Source: M55B129 sp034189085
GTDB lineage: Bacteria > Bacillota > Dethiobacteria > DTU022
Direction: 5' to 3'
Assembly: GCA_034189085.1 (NCBI GenBank)
Contig: JAXHVH010000001.1
Location: 62,001 to 126,000, forward strand
DNA length: 64,000 nt
The notes beneath the pieces were generated by a model. That model was not told the DNA's origin. It did no database searches and saw only the letters and a program-made list of their open reading frames with translations. Positions within the stretch are counted from its first letter, which is position 1, and every line of letters starts with the position of its first letter. Shown here piece after piece: positions 17,591 to 26,277 of this stretch. Both the position numbers and the translations under genes were made by a program.

Positions 17591-17708
17591 TAACTTTTTC
17601 CTCCTTTTGCCTGCATTTAAAATTTACCCTTTTCTGCGAATGCGGTTTATAAATAAATAATTTTTACCACCGCTGTGTTTATATTATTTTATCATTAAAT
17701 AAGTTAGT

Positions 17709-17724
17709 TGCAAATATAATGCCA
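17709..17724 (-). promoter_or_regulatory. Sigma-54 promoter of the nitroreductase operon
   Basis: On the minus strand TGGCATTATATTTGCA fits the -24/-12 consensus with correct 12-nt spacing of GG and GC. It is about 120 bp upstream of the nitroreductase start, in the gap shared with the divergent sigma-54 activator gene. Confidence 0.85.
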
Positions 17725-17889
17725 ACGTTTTCCGGCAGAAGAGTTTATACAAACAGGGCTAATCATGGTTTCAGCCAGATAATATCTCATTATGCATTTA
17801 AAATTGAAATGATAATATTGAATCTTGAAAGGCAGCCATGATATAATCTAACAGGTATTTAATTTGTGTTACAGCAGGTGACTTCATTA

Positions 17890-19899
17890 ATGAATAAACT
17901 GGCAATAATTGCTCCTGACAAAGAACTGGCAAAATTATGCGAAAAAGTTGCCGCAGAAGGGGACTTTTCGGCAGAAATAAGTATCGGTATCGGCACTACC
18001 AGAAATGGCATAGCCATGGCCAAGAAAGAGAAAGAAAATGGGGCTGAAGTCCTTATATCTCGTGGCGGCACAGCGATCCTGATCCGCAACGAAATAGTTG
18101 AAATACCTGTGGTTGAAGTAGAAGTAACAGCATATGATTTAATTTACAGCTTTAACAATGCCCGGCAGTGGGGCAATAAAATTATTATTGTGGGATTCGA
18201 AAATGTAATTAATGCCATCAGGGGCATTGATCATGTTCTCGAAGATATGAGTAATTTGGAAATTATTACGGAAAAAGTCGGTGCAGAACATGAAATTACC
18301 GGTATTGTAAAGAAACACCTCGAAAAGTTCGGCCCGGAAAACCTGGTTTTCATCGGCGGCAAGCTGGTAGTGGAAAAAGCAAAAGAAATCGGCTGCCATG
18401 CTGTTGTTCTCCATTCAGCGGGAGAAAGTGTAATCCGGGCAATCAATGAGGCGATCCGGCTTGCCAGGACAATCCGCTCGGAAAAAGCAAGGACAAACCA
18501 GTTCAAAACTATTTTAGAATATATTTCAGACGGAGTGCTTGCCGTTAACAGCAAGGGTGAGGTGACCGTTTACAATAAAGCGGCCGAAAATATTATCGGC
18601 GTAGCCAAACGCAATGTGCTCGGCCGCCCGGCCCAGGAGGTCATTCAAAATACCCGTATGCACGAAGTCCTGGAAACAGGGGTTGAAGAAGTAGGTGTGC
18701 TGCAAGAAATTGGCAACACGACAATCGTTACCAACCGGTCTCCCATCCGAGTGGACAATAAAACTGTCGGAGCCGTGGCCACATTTCAAAATGTTACCGC
18801 TTTGCAACAGATGGAACAACAGGTTAGGCGAAAATTGTCACGACGCGGCCTGATGGCCAAATGGAACTTTGATGATATCATTGGGAAAAGCCCGGTAATG
18901 AAGAAAACAGTGAAACGCGCCCTTAGATTTGCCGAGGTAGACAATACCATCCTGCTATCTGCTGAAACAGGAAGTGGCAAAGAAATCTTCGCTCAGAGTA
19001 TTCATCAACACAGTAAACGTAAGAACGGCCCCTTTGTTGCTATCAACTGCGCAGCTTTGCCGGAGACTCTCCTCGAGGGAGAACTTTTTGGTTATGCCGA
19101 AGGGGCTTTCACGGGAGCAGTAAAAGGGGGTAAAGCAGGTTTATTTGAACTTGCGCATGGAGGAACGATCTTCCTTGATGAAATCGGCGAAATATCAAAA
19201 CATCTGCAAACTCTTTTTTTACGGGTTCTGCAGGAAAAAGAAGTTCGCCGGGTCGGCGACGACAGGGTTATCCCGATCGATGTAAGGGTTATTGCCGCTT
19301 CAAACCAGGATCTCGGCATTTTAGTTCAAAATGGCAAATTCAGGGCGGATCTTTATTACCGGATTAATGTGCTTAACCTGGAAATTCCACCCCTGCGTGA
19401 CAGGTGTGACGATATTCCCCTCCTGGCTTCAAATATTTTGAGCAATTTTAACAAACGAAGCATGATTAACCTGACTTTTTCCCCCCAGGCTCTGAAAGTG
19501 TTAAAATCATATTTTTGGCCTGGTAATGTCAGGCAGCTGGAAAACGTTCTTGAAAGATTGTTTGTGATAGCCGAAGACAGCGTCATAGATGGCAGTGATG
19601 TCGAAAATGCACTGTTGAGCGAACCAAAAGCATTAAAACCGGATTTAAATTACTCTTCCACCGGTATGCCAGCACCGGGGAAATTTAGCTCCAGCAGGCT
19701 TTCCAGAACTCTCAATATAAAAACAGAAATAGTAGAAAAAGAAGCAACAGGAGAGGGACTTTTATCGGAAATTGAAAAAGAAACAATTATCAAAGTGCTC
19801 AACGAGGTTAACGGGCGGAAACAGGAAGCAGCTCAAATTCTCGGCATAAGCAGTACCACTTTGTGGAGGCGGCTCAAGAAACTTGGGATCAATACCTGA
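17890..19899 (+). CDS. PrpR-type sigma-54-dependent transcriptional activator
   Basis: A 669-aa activator. Order of domains: PrpR-type N-terminal sensor (about 1-190), PAS domain (about 200-305, YISDGVLAVN, YNKAAENIIG), AAA+ sigma-54 interaction domain (about 330-560) with Walker A AETGSGKE (358-365), the sigma-54 contact loop GAFTGA (405-410) and Walker B TIFLDE, then a Fis-type HTH at the C-terminus (QEAAQILGISSTTLWRRLKKLG). It starts at ATG 17890 behind AGGTGA; the upstream extension lacks a site. It is divergent from the nitroreductase operon. Four matching -24/-12 promoters in the window make it the likely master regulator of the AOR/creatininase and beta-oxidation operons. The effector is unknown; PrpR relatives sense organic acids. 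Confidence 0.95.
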   Translation: MNKLAIIAPDKELAKLCEKVAAEGDFSAEISIGIGTTRNGIAMAKKEKENGAEVLISRGGTAILIRNEIVEIPVVEVEVTAYDLIYSFNNARQWGNKIIIVGFENVINAIRGIDHVLEDMSNLEIITEKVGAEHEITGIVKKHLEKFGPENLVFIGGKLVVEKAKEIGCHAVVLHSAGESVIRAINEAIRLARTIRSEKARTNQFKTILEYISDGVLAVNSKGEVTVYNKAAENIIGVAKRNVLGRPAQEVIQNTRMHEVLETGVEEVGVLQEIGNTTIVTNRSPIRVDNKTVGAVATFQNVTALQQMEQQVRRKLSRRGLMAKWNFDDIIGKSPVMKKTVKRALRFAEVDNTILLSAETGSGKEIFAQSIHQHSKRKNGPFVAINCAALPETLLEGELFGYAEGAFTGAVKGGKAGLFELAHGGTIFLDEIGEISKHLQTLFLRVLQEKEVRRVGDDRVIPIDVRVIAASNQDLGILVQNGKFRADLYYRINVLNLEIPPLRDRCDDIPLLASNILSNFNKRSMINLTFSPQALKVLKSYFWPGNVRQLENVLERLFVIAEDSVIDGSDVENALLSEPKALKPDLNYSSTGMPAPGKFSSSRLSRTLNIKTEIVEKEATGEGLLSEIEKETIIKVLNEVNGRKQEAAQILGISSTTLWRRLKKLGINT

Positions 19900-19924
19900 T
19901 AAGCTGTAATCATCATTTTTATTT

Positions 19925-20920
19925 TTATTCAACGCCATTTACAACGGCCAATGGTTTTTCACCTTTGAGGACACGAGCGCAATTTTCAAGAGAGAAACTG
20001 AGCATGCGGTTTAAGGACTGGACGGTTACACCGGCCAAATGAGGAGTAAGGAAAATGCGATCTTTTAATTTTTCCGGCATCTTCAACAGGGGATGGCCAT
20101 CAGGCAAAGGTTCAATTTCATAAGTGTCAAGAGCCGCTCCCCCGATACGTTCATTCAATAATGCTTCGGCAAGGGCATCTTCATCAATTATCCCCCCGCG
20201 GCCAACGTTGACAATAATGGCATTTTTCTTCATCATTTTAATTTCTGATGTGCTAATTAGCTTTGCCGTTTCAGGAGCATAAGCAAGACTGATGATTATT
20301 GCATCATTGCTCTTCAGGACAGTTTCAAAGTGCTGATAATTTATTCCAAGGCGTTCTTCCACTTCATATTTTCGAGTCCTGTTATAATAGGAAACTTCCA
20401 CTCCCATCTGCTTCCCCAGTGCTGCTATAAGTGTCCCGATCTGACCCAGGCCAATGATCCCCCATTTAGTATTATTCATTTCTTCCATTCCCCGTGCCAG
20501 CAGCTCTCCCCTTACTTCCTGGTAAAGACCTTCCTTTATTTTCCTATCTGCATAAGCAAGCCCCCGCTGCAAATTAATAATCACGGCCAGTACAAGTTCG
20601 GCTACAGCTTCTGTATTCAAACCAGGAGCATTACAAACAGGAATACCAGCTTTCGCTGCCGCTTCAATATCAATCTTATTATAACCGGCACCTGCGGATT
20701 GAATCATTTTTAATTTGGGAAGAGAATTAATGATTTCTTTCGTGATCTGGGGATAAGGAGCCGGGCAAAGCAGACAAAGAGTATCTCTTGCCGCGGCGAT
20801 AATGCTTGACAGCTCATAATCTGTGCAAAAACCAAGGTTATCCTTAAAAGCTTCAAGTGTAGCCAGGGTGCCTGGATCTTTAAAATATATCTTGGGAATT
20901 AAGCTTAATATTTTTGGAAT
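19925..20920 (-). CDS. D-2-hydroxyacid dehydrogenase family protein without a standard start codon
   Basis: The frame encodes a full D-isomer-specific 2-hydroxyacid dehydrogenase (about 331 aa). It has the Rossmann motif GLGQIG, then NVGRGGIIDEDAL (catalytic Arg region) and TPHLAG (catalytic His). The first ATG at 20707 would remove about 70 residues of the conserved N-terminal catalytic domain (PQITKEIINSLPKLKMIQSAGAGYNKID crosses it, quoted in part). Upstream the frame stays open to a TAA near 20985 but holds no ATG, GTG or TTG. ATT 20920 with AGGGGA 7 nt before it gives the expected length. It is either a true AUU start or a gene that has lost its start. It may oxidise or reduce a 2-hydroxy/2-oxo acid in the same pathway. 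Confidence 0.75.
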   Translation of the reverse strand: MPKILSLIPKIYFKDPGTLATLEAFKDNLGFCTDYELSSIIAAARDTLCLLCPAPYPQITKEIINSLPKLKMIQSAGAGYNKIDIEAAAKAGIPVCNAPGLNTEAVAELVLAVIINLQRGLAYADRKIKEGLYQEVRGELLARGMEEMNNTKWGIIGLGQIGTLIAALGKQMGVEVSYYNRTRKYEVEERLGINYQHFETVLKSNDAIIISLAYAPETAKLISTSEIKMMKKNAIIVNVGRGGIIDEDALAEALLNERIGGAALDTYEIEPLPDGHPLLKMPEKLKDRIFLTPHLAGVTVQSLNRMLSFSLENCARVLKGEKPLAVVNGVE

Positions 20921-21057
20921 AACAACATCCCCTGTTAGCCGCTGACAAAATTCTTGATGATAATGACCCGCGATTTACTTAAACCGAGTTTCATATCATC
21001 TTGTTTCATATGATGATGAAAAGTATTCATACAAGTATAAAGGACCCTTTCTGCAGA

Positions 21058-22191
21058 TCAATCAACGGAAGACAGGATCTCTCTGGAAATGAGGATCTCC
21101 TGGATCTGACTGGTCCCTTCAAAAATGGCAAATATTTTACTGTCCCTAAACATCCTCTCCACGGGGCAATCTTTAGTGTAAGAACAATCTTCCATCAAAT
21201 CCATGGCTGCCGAAGTAACGCGCATAACCATTTCCGTGGCAAAGAGTTTGCCCATTGAGGCAAATTTTACAATATCGGGGTCTTTGCGATCATATTTTTG
21301 AGCGCTTAACTGAACCAGGGCCCTTGCTGCATTGACCTCGGTTTCCATTTCCGCCAGTTTCATCAATCGCCAGCTAATATCTCTTTTCTTTGCTTCTTTA
21401 ATTTTCTTGAGATGTCTTGCTGCAGTATTAATACTGGCCTGAGCTATACCAATAGCCTGTGAAGACGATGATAAACGTCCTTTATTCAAACCGGCACCGG
21501 CAATCTCAAAACCCTGGCCAATTTCCCCAATTATATTGGCTTCAGGAACTTTCACATTTTCAAAAAATAATTCTGTGGTAAGAGAACCTTTTAGCCCCAT
21601 CTTCTTTTCATTTTTACCAATGTTTACTCCTTCAAAATCACGCTCCACCAGGAAAGTGGTCAATTTCTTTTTATCCTCAACCATTACCTGGGCAAAAACA
21701 CAGTAAATATCGGCATGACTGCCTTTGGTAATAAAACATTTATTGCCGTTTATTATGTAATAGCCGTCCTCTTTCCTGGCGGTTGTAGCGATACTCCGGA
21801 TATCCGAACCAGCTCCGGGCTCTGTCAGGGCAAAGGCAGGCGATATCTTTCCCGCCGCTATGAGTGGCAAATATTTGGCCTTCATCTCTTCACTGCCAAA
21901 CAACTCAATAGGTGAGGACCCGAGAGTTTGATTGCCCAGCAGAACGCCCAGCGCTCCGGAGATAGATCCCGCCCTTTCCAAAACTGTACAGAGAAAAGCC
22001 ATGCTGAATCCCAATCCGTTGTATTTGACAGGAAAAGGAATGGCAAAAACACCGTGTTCGGCAAATAAATGATCTATTTCCGGTGGAAAATCGTCATTTT
22101 CTTCCATTTTTGCAGCCAGCGGGGCAATTTTATCGTTTAATAGCCGTTCAACCTGGACAAGTTTTTCTTTTTCTCTATCTGTTAAAAACAT
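21058..22191 (-). CDS. Acyl-CoA dehydrogenase
   Basis: A 377-aa flavin-dependent acyl-CoA dehydrogenase. The substrate/FAD signature FALTEPGAGSD is followed by the typical second signature, and the catalytic base is probably Glu358 in FAIFEGTSQIQ, the position used by short-chain enzymes. It introduces the 2,3 double bond and passes electrons to an electron-transfer flavoprotein, which is not in the window. It starts at ATG 22191 behind GGAGGAGG. It lies downstream of TRAP transporter genes on the same strand and probably acts on the imported acid after CoA activation by the transferase at 26278. Confidence 0.95.
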   Translation of the reverse strand: MFLTDREKEKLVQVERLLNDKIAPLAAKMEENDDFPPEIDHLFAEHGVFAIPFPVKYNGLGFSMAFLCTVLERAGSISGALGVLLGNQTLGSSPIELFGSEEMKAKYLPLIAAGKISPAFALTEPGAGSDIRSIATTARKEDGYYIINGNKCFITKGSHADIYCVFAQVMVEDKKKLTTFLVERDFEGVNIGKNEKKMGLKGSLTTELFFENVKVPEANIIGEIGQGFEIAGAGLNKGRLSSSSQAIGIAQASINTAARHLKKIKEAKKRDISWRLMKLAEMETEVNAARALVQLSAQKYDRKDPDIVKFASMGKLFATEMVMRVTSAAMDLMEDCSYTKDCPVERMFRDSKIFAIFEGTSQIQEILISREILSSVD

Positions 22192-22232
22192 AACCGTTCC
22201 TCCTCCAGTAATAAATTGCCAAAACATTTAAA

Positions 22233-23549
22233 TTATATCAAGTTCATTACCCCCGGTATATAAAGAACAATATCCGGTAACAATAACAACAGGGTAATTA
22301 CTGCAGCATCACTCAACAGGTAGGGAAAAGCAGCAGCATAAAGTTCTTTAACTTTAATTTCAGGAATAACTCCTTTAACTACAAAGAGCCCCAGTCCGAA
22401 AGGCGGAGTGGTCATACCGATTTGCAGGGCAATAAGCATCATCACGGCGAACCAGATCATATTGTAACCAAATGCTTCGATGATAGGCAAAAAAAAGGGT
22501 ATGGTTACCATCATTATGGGCACCTGGTCCATAAAGGTCCCCAGAATTACAACCAGGATGAGCATGGCAATTACTGTAACTATCGGGGTAAGCCCCAGGC
22601 CAATTACCCATTTGACCATCCCGGTAGAAATCCCTGTGTGAGCAAGTAGTTGGCTGTATGATGCAGCAGTGATGGTAATAAAAAAGATCATCCCTGTTGT
22701 TTCCATGGTCGATGTAACCGTTTTTTTAATTACATCCCAGGTTAAATTTCGGTAGCCTATCACAACTATCAACGAAGCTACAAATCCCACAGCAGCCGCT
22801 TCAGTGGGGGTGGTAATACCAAAAAGGATGAAAACGAGCATCAACCCGGTGACAAAGGCGGCAGGCAAAAGATCTACGGCCAGGCTGTGGAATCTTTCCC
22901 GCCACGAAATTTTTTCAAACTCATATTTAGGTGCCTGTGACGGGTTGATGGCCACCCGAAGCAAAATGACACTAGAATATCCCACAGCCATTAATATTCC
23001 CGGGCCAATTCCACCTATTAAAATCCCTGCAACTGAGATCTGGGCAATTGCGGCATAAAATACAGAAAGAGCACTGGGAGGGATGATCATAGCCAATCCC
23101 CCTGAAGCAAGGATGGGGCCGATTGACATGGCTTTACTGTAGTTCTGTCTGCGCATCTCCGGGTAAAGAATAGAAGCAAGCAGTGAGAAACTGGCCAGAG
23201 TTGAACCGCTGATAGCCCCAAAAAAAGTGCCTGCGGCTACACTAATAAAGCTGAGCCTGGCAGGGATAGAACCCATCCATTTGGAAATACAATTGATGCT
23301 GCGCATAGCAACACCGGAATGAAACATTAGATTACCCACCAGGATAAAAAGTGGAACCGGTGTTAAGGTGAATTTGGCTATTGAACTGAAAAAGCCGTTG
23401 ATCACATGGTTAACTCCCAGGGCAGGATCAACAAAAACCACAAATCCAAAGAGAACCATTATTAAAAGGGCAACGCTAACCGGCAGTCCCAAAAAGAGCA
23501 ATACAAGCATTACAGCAAACATTATTAACGCCATTAGCTGCCATTCCAA
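22233..23549 (-). CDS. TRAP transporter large permease (DctM type)
   Basis: A 438-aa integral membrane protein with about 12 hydrophobic segments and TRAP-large-subunit features (GAISGSTLASFSLLASI, PPSALSVFYAA, TPTEAAAVG). It forms the sodium-coupled channel with the small permease upstream. The start is TTG 23549, with GAGGGA 6 nt before it. Part of a DctP-DctQ-DctM-acyl-CoA dehydrogenase set, which argues for uptake of a carboxylic acid that is later degraded as a CoA ester. Confidence 0.95.
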   Translation of the reverse strand: MEWQLMALIMFAVMLVLLFLGLPVSVALLIMVLFGFVVFVDPALGVNHVINGFFSSIAKFTLTPVPLFILVGNLMFHSGVAMRSINCISKWMGSIPARLSFISVAAGTFFGAISGSTLASFSLLASILYPEMRRQNYSKAMSIGPILASGGLAMIIPPSALSVFYAAIAQISVAGILIGGIGPGILMAVGYSSVILLRVAINPSQAPKYEFEKISWRERFHSLAVDLLPAAFVTGLMLVFILFGITTPTEAAAVGFVASLIVVIGYRNLTWDVIKKTVTSTMETTGMIFFITITAASYSQLLAHTGISTGMVKWVIGLGLTPIVTVIAMLILVVILGTFMDQVPIMMVTIPFFLPIIEAFGYNMIWFAVMMLIALQIGMTTPPFGLGLFVVKGVIPEIKVKELYAAAFPYLLSDAAVITLLLLLPDIVLYIPGVMNLI

Positions 23550-23576
23550 AATACATCCCTCACTTCTGTGTTAAGT

Positions 23577-24161
23577 TCAAGTTGTCTGATTTCTTCCAGC
23601 GGTAGAACTATCGCCATCCAGGTTGCGGATCTCTTTTATGGCAGTTATAAGTTTTTTCAGGGCAATCAGGGCAAAAATCAGAAAGCATAACATCACAAAA
23701 AACATAAAAATATACCTTGGCGGTTCGATGGTATCAAAAAGGATCAAACCGCTTTTATATAGATCGTAGGTCATCACGCTGCTGTAAACAAAAATAAGAA
23801 GCCCCAGCGGAAAACAGACGGCCATATTGAATATGTCCAAGTACTTCTGCACCCGCGGAGAAAACATCTCTTTAATTGCTTCAATACTGACATGTTTATC
23901 GGTTTTCAATAGAAATGGGATGGCCAGGAAAGTCATTATGAATAAACAGTATCCGCTGATTTCATAAATACCACGAATGGGTTTATTCATAAAATAGCGG
24001 GTCATGCTGCTGGTAAAAACAATAAAGCCAAGGGATACACAAACCAGGCCGCTTGCCAGAAACATTTGAAATGATATCTTATCCGGTAACTCGATGATCC
24101 ATTTCAAAACACGATGGACTGGCGTATTGTGATGTTTTTCTTTCCGGTTTTTATCTGACAT
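23577..24161 (-). CDS. TRAP transporter small permease (DctQ type)
   Basis: A 194-aa protein with four predicted membrane segments, matching the DctQ subunit that joins the large permease. ATG 24161 has GAGGGA 7 nt upstream; an in-frame TTG two codons earlier is too close to it. Its place between the solute-binding protein and DctM genes confirms the role. Confidence 0.92.
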   Translation of the reverse strand: MSDKNRKEKHHNTPVHRVLKWIIELPDKISFQMFLASGLVCVSLGFIVFTSSMTRYFMNKPIRGIYEISGYCLFIMTFLAIPFLLKTDKHVSIEAIKEMFSPRVQKYLDIFNMAVCFPLGLLIFVYSSVMTYDLYKSGLILFDTIEPPRYIFMFFVMLCFLIFALIALKKLITAIKEIRNLDGDSSTAGRNQTT

Positions 24162-24240
24162 GTTCAATCCCTCACTGTCGGGTGTTCAAATTTTAAATGT
24201 TACTTTTTCCAGTTAATTTGCCTCTATTCCACCTGATAAT

Positions 24241-24281
24241 AAAGCCCGCGGCTCAGCGAGATTATGTTTGCCGCGGGCTTT
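24241..24281 (-). terminator. Hairpin between TRAP binding-protein and permease genes
   Basis: A perfect 12-bp GC-rich inverted repeat (AAAGCCCGCGGC and its complement) five bases after the binding-protein stop codon. A short T-rich stretch follows on the coding strand. It probably lets only part of the transcripts continue into the permease genes, giving excess binding protein. Confidence 0.75.
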
Positions 24282-24286
24282 TGGCA

Positions 24287-25351
24287 TTACTTGGTCAGCA
24301 ATTCGCGAATGCGATCAACATTTTCCGGTGAACGGGCAGCTATCTCTTCCCAACCCGCTTCTTCTGCAGTAACCAGGAACTGTTCTGCGTCCTCCGGTGG
24401 AAGCTCAATGATTTCCAGCCCTGCGCCGATCATGCCTTCAATGCTTCTATTATATTCTTCAGCAGCCCACTCAAAACCATATTCCTGAGCTTCATAGGCG
24501 ATTCTTTCTATCTCAGGTTTAATATCGTCCGGTATGCTGTTCCAGGCATCAAGGTTCATGAGCAAGCTGGCTGCACCATAATAGAAGAAAGGCTTGACCA
24601 GGTAATCCGCTGCTTCATGGACCCCAATGTCGAAACCACCAGAAATAGAATGGGCAAACCCGTCAATGGTTCCCCGATCCATAGCGGTAAGCAGTTCTTC
24701 CCAGGAAAGACGGGTACATTCTATCCCGAGTTTTTGCAGGAATGCTTCATATGCAGGGATGGTCCTGAAAATCATACCGTTAAAATCATCTATAGATTCT
24801 ATTTTTGTATCGGTATAAATACCGAACCATTCGGGCCCTACATTCATCTGGCCAAAATATTTGGCGTTGCCTTTTTCCTGCATAAGCTGATCGAAAAATT
24901 CATGCGCTCCATTTTCATGCATTTCCAGGGGGCTTACTTTAGAAAGCTTAAGGGCATCGATTTCAGGCACATAGGGAATATAAAAATCAGCCGGGAAATA
25001 AAGAAAATCAATCACTCCAGTGTTCAGCGCTTCCGCCTGGTCGGGAACAGACACAACCTCAGGACCGCCCAACATCACAATTTCTACTCTGTCGCCGAGT
25101 TCTTCATTAACTTTATCAACAAAATAATGCAGAGGGATATTATCTTTTAAGTGTGCGCTCCAGTAACTGACAGCTTCAAGAGTTATTACTTCTCCGGTTT
25201 CAGCAGGCTCTTCAGTTGTTTCTTCCGTTTCTTCAGCAGGCTCTTCTTCAGGTTCACCAGCGTCATCAGCTGTCTCACCACAGCCTATTGCCGTAACCAT
25301 CAATAAAACCAGTAAACTCATACCGAGAACCATAAAAAACTTCTTCGTCAT
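24287..25351 (-). CDS. TRAP transporter solute-binding lipoprotein (DctP type)
   Basis: A 354-aa secreted lipoprotein. The signal peptide ends at a lipobox (TAIGC, lipid-anchored Cys24), then an acidic Glu/Thr-rich linker (about 28-50) leads to the DctP domain. A conserved TRAP region is seen at FNGMIFRTIPAYEAFLQKLG, where an arginine normally binds the ligand carboxylate. I choose ATG 25351, placed 7 nt after AGGTGA, over the ATG two codons earlier. First gene of the transporter operon; the ligand is likely an organic acid. Confidence 0.94.
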   Translation of the reverse strand: MTKKFFMVLGMSLLVLLMVTAIGCGETADDAGEPEEEPAEETEETTEEPAETGEVITLEAVSYWSAHLKDNIPLHYFVDKVNEELGDRVEIVMLGGPEVVSVPDQAEALNTGVIDFLYFPADFYIPYVPEIDALKLSKVSPLEMHENGAHEFFDQLMQEKGNAKYFGQMNVGPEWFGIYTDTKIESIDDFNGMIFRTIPAYEAFLQKLGIECTRLSWEELLTAMDRGTIDGFAHSISGGFDIGVHEAADYLVKPFFYYGAASLLMNLDAWNSIPDDIKPEIERIAYEAQEYGFEWAAEEYNRSIEGMIGAGLEIIELPPEDAEQFLVTAEEAGWEEIAARSPENVDRIRELLTK

Positions 25352-26277
25352 CAACATTCACCTCTCGAAATTAATTTTGATTCACACAACGCACGATCCT
25401 CTTTTACTCTCACAATGTTCGACACATGATAAAAATGCACCTTCTAACAATCTATTTTTTTTATCATCTCCCCGAAAGTAATAATGAACTGCCAAAAGAC
25501 TATATTATGAATACAATAATTATGCAAATATTAAACTTCATTTTTCAGAAAATATGATCTCCAGGTGTTCTCCTTGAGTAAAAAATATTAGTATTTTATA
25601 TTTATAAATACAATTATCATACCACTAAGATAAAACCAATTTCACAACGATAACCGAGATTAAAATTAATTCAAGCTTCAACATTGCCTGAAAATATATT
25701 TCAAAATGATATTTCAAAATAAACCGTCACATAATAAAGTGAAACATTTATTTAATTATTCACCAAAGTAACTTTCTATCAGGCATCTCCTGATTTTTAT
25801 CATTTAATCATAATTTATAATAAACAAAAATTTAAATTTTTTATTAGAAGGATCTTACATTTAAACTTTCATGCTGAATGCTCCAAGCAAGAAGTAACTT
25901 AAGTTTATCTCAAAGTCAAAAAACAGGCAAATATTATACGGGAATAGACTAAGTTCTTTTTATTTGATAATATAATGATAGAAATTTTTTTAACTTCATC
26001 ACGAATACTTTCTAAACAGGGCTTACGGGTTGATGCAATAATAAGGGCTGACAGAAAATCTTAACCGGCCTGTTAAAAATAAAGTACAGAAACAATGTTC
26101 TCTGCTATTGATGGCACGAAGATTGCATATAAATTTAAGGTGAGAATTGTAAACCCTTTTTAAAATTCTGCGCACTCCAGGTAAAATTGTTTATTGAGTA
26201 ACTTGAAATGACCTATCCCGGCAACAACTTAATAACTTATTTCATACACCCAAACTGGAGTAGAAAAGGATGATAAA
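25352..26277. other. Long divergent intergenic region
   Basis: About 925 bases of very AT-rich DNA between the leftward TRAP operon and the rightward CoA-transferase operon. It holds a perfect sigma-54 promoter (26112) and a 12-bp sequence ATATTTCAAAAT repeated with 13-bp period (25696-25707 and 25709-25720), a possible activator site. No convincing gene or stable RNA was seen. Confidence 0.6.
26112..26128 (+). promoter_or_regulatory. Sigma-54 promoter of the beta-oxidation operon
   Basis: TGGCACGAAGATTGCAT matches the full sigma-54 consensus (TGGCAC, 5 nt, TTGCA). It is about 150 bp upstream of the CoA-transferase ATG, which leaves a leader of some 135 bases. The PrpR-type activator at 17890 is the nearest candidate regulator. 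Confidence 0.92.
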
